From contig JASMLK010000136.1 of NCBI GenBank assembly GCA_030748735.1, forward strand, positions 54,805 through 118,804: a stretch of 64,000 bases of DNA. Direction: 5' to 3'. The position numbers were made by a program, and so were the translations under genes. This document shows positions 63,115-64,000 of this stretch, in pieces. Numbering within the stretch: the stretch's first letter is position 1; each line of letters starts with the position of its first letter. The notes under the pieces are model-generated. The model saw only the letters and a list, made by a program, of their open reading frames with translations. It was not told where the DNA came from and made no database searches. The stretch comes from Myxococcota bacterium (GTDB lineage Bacteria > Myxococcota_A > UBA9160 > UBA4427).

Positions 63115-64000
63115 ATGACGACCCACGTACTCGGCATCAGCGCCTTCTATCACGACTCCGCGGCCGCGCTGGTGAGTGACGGAGAGATCGTCGCGGCAGC
63201 GCAGGAAGAACGCTTCACGCGCAAGAAGCACGACCCGATGTTTCCGCGTCATGCGATCAACTACTGCCTCGAGGAAGCCTTCATCGAGGCGGACGAGCTT
63301 TCGGCGGTGGTCTTCTACGACAACCCCGTGCTCTCCTTCGACCGCGTGATGCAGTCGTTGATCCGAGTGGCACCTGCGGGCGAAGAGCAGTGGCTCAAGG
63401 CCGCGCCCGCCTTCCTCGGGGTCAAGCCCTTCGTCACGCGCTACGTGCACGAGATGTTGAAGGAGGAAGTGCCCGTCCTCTTCACCCGACACCACCTCTC
63501 GCACGCGGCTTCGGCCTTCTATCCGTCGCCCTTCGAAGAAGCCGCGGTGCTCACCGTCGACGGCGTCGGCGAATGGGCCACGACGAGTCTCGCCGTAGGA
63601 GAGGGCAGCGACCTGCGGATGCTGAAGGAGATCCGCTATCCGCATTCGCTCGGCTTGCTCTACAGCGCGTTCACCTACTTCTGTGGCTTCAAGGTCAACT
63701 CGGGCGAGTACAAGCTCATGGGCCTCGCCCCCTATGGCGCGCCGAAGTACGTCGACCGCATTCGCGAACTCATCGACGTGAAGGACGACGGCTCGTTTCG
63801 TCTCGACATGGACTTCTTCGGCTTCCTCGACACCGACCGCATGACGAACGATCGCTTCGACGCGCTCTTCGACGGCCCGCCCCGGGAACCCGAAAGCCAG
63901 ATCTCCCGCCGCGAAATCGATCTTGCGGCTTCCGTACAACAGGTGACCGAAGAGCTCATGATCGGGCTCTCGCGTCACGCGCGCGAAGTGACGGGCAAGC
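63115..64000 (+). CDS. NodU/CmcH-family carbamoyltransferase (partial, runs off the window)
   Basis: The first 295 codons are present and open at the window edge; family members are about 550-620 aa. ATG at 63115. The Kae1-like N-terminal domain shows VLGISAFYHDSAAALV, QEERFTRKKHD, the metal-site motif TRHHLSHAASAFYPSPF, VLTVDGVGEWATTS and GEYKLMGLAPYG. These enzymes transfer the carbamoyl group of carbamoyl phosphate, through carbamoyl-adenylate, to hydroxyls of sugars or antibiotics. The C-terminal catalytic domain lies outside the window. Confidence 0.93.
   Translation, partial: MTTHVLGISAFYHDSAAALVSDGEIVAAAQEERFTRKKHDPMFPRHAINYCLEEAFIEADELSAVVFYDNPVLSFDRVMQSLIRVAPAGEEQWLKAAPAFLGVKPFVTRYVHEMLKEEVPVLFTRHHLSHAASAFYPSPFEEAAVLTVDGVGEWATTSLAVGEGSDLRMLKEIRYPHSLGLLYSAFTYFCGFKVNSGEYKLMGLAPYGAPKYVDRIRELIDVKDDGSFRLDMDFFGFLDTDRMTNDRFDALFDGPPREPESQISRREIDLAASVQQVTEELMIGLSRHAREVTGK

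Overview
The window is a continuous, gene-dense stretch of a high-GC Gram-negative chromosome. The gene content points to a deltaproteobacterial or myxococcal-type lineage, with moderate confidence. The evidence is a complete twelve-gene type II secretion operon (gspC to gspN) with a PilM/PilN-like GspL, an Mla/MCE lipid transporter, many lipoproteins, a MerR-TPR protein, a hybrid histidine kinase, DivIVA in a Gram-negative setting, and a lipid-type thiolase paired with DUF35 proteins. GTG and TTG starts are frequent, and many genes overlap by an NTGA stop/start quartet. I see no insertion sequence, prophage or CRISPR array.

Layout. 7-2026 (minus): two DUF35 proteins and a thiolase-fold protein without the usual nucleophilic cysteine. 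2376-2703: tRNA-Ala with a good sigma70 promoter, then tRNA-Leu. 2929-10856: envelope genes, comprising an FG-GAP lipoprotein, a GT-C-like membrane protein with TPRs, an SGNH hydrolase coupled to a sulfatase-like lipoprotein, and a divergent sulfatase-like pseudogene with two lesions. 10987-16458 (plus): a small secreted protein, MoeZ, a C-rich heptamer repeat, a small unknown protein, a UvrA-family protein and a truncated EAL protein. 16524-19941: hybrid histidine kinase, selenocysteine tRNA and the MerR-TPR protein. 19938-27659 (minus): maf, yggS, proC, divIVA, fmdB-like, folD, gcvT, gcvH and an M48 protease, linking a division cluster to one-carbon metabolism. 27894-31144 (plus): the Mla-type operon. 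31176-39393 (minus): pseudo-rhomboid, CoA-transferase, tldE, tldD, HAD phosphatase and an ArsR-methyltransferase. 39509-53249 (minus): gspN back to gspC. 54072-60781 (plus): dnaK, lon, an OmpA lipoprotein and glycerate kinase. 61049-64000 (plus): a second small secreted protein, flavin reductase, a tiny overlapping ORF, an SGNH hydrolase and the start of a carbamoyltransferase that runs off the window.

How it works together. Much of the window concerns the envelope: protein export (Gsp), outer-membrane lipid transport (Mla), glycan or lipid modification (sulfatase-like, SGNH, carbamoyltransferase) and quality control (DnaK, Lon, M48). The most unusual signals are a calcium-type Asp-rich tail on GspJ, a SPOR-like C-terminus on GspD, a rhomboid without its catalytic residues fused to TPRs, a Cys-less DUF35/thiolase set, a heptamer repeat between a -10-like element and a start codon, and a probable CTG start for gspH.
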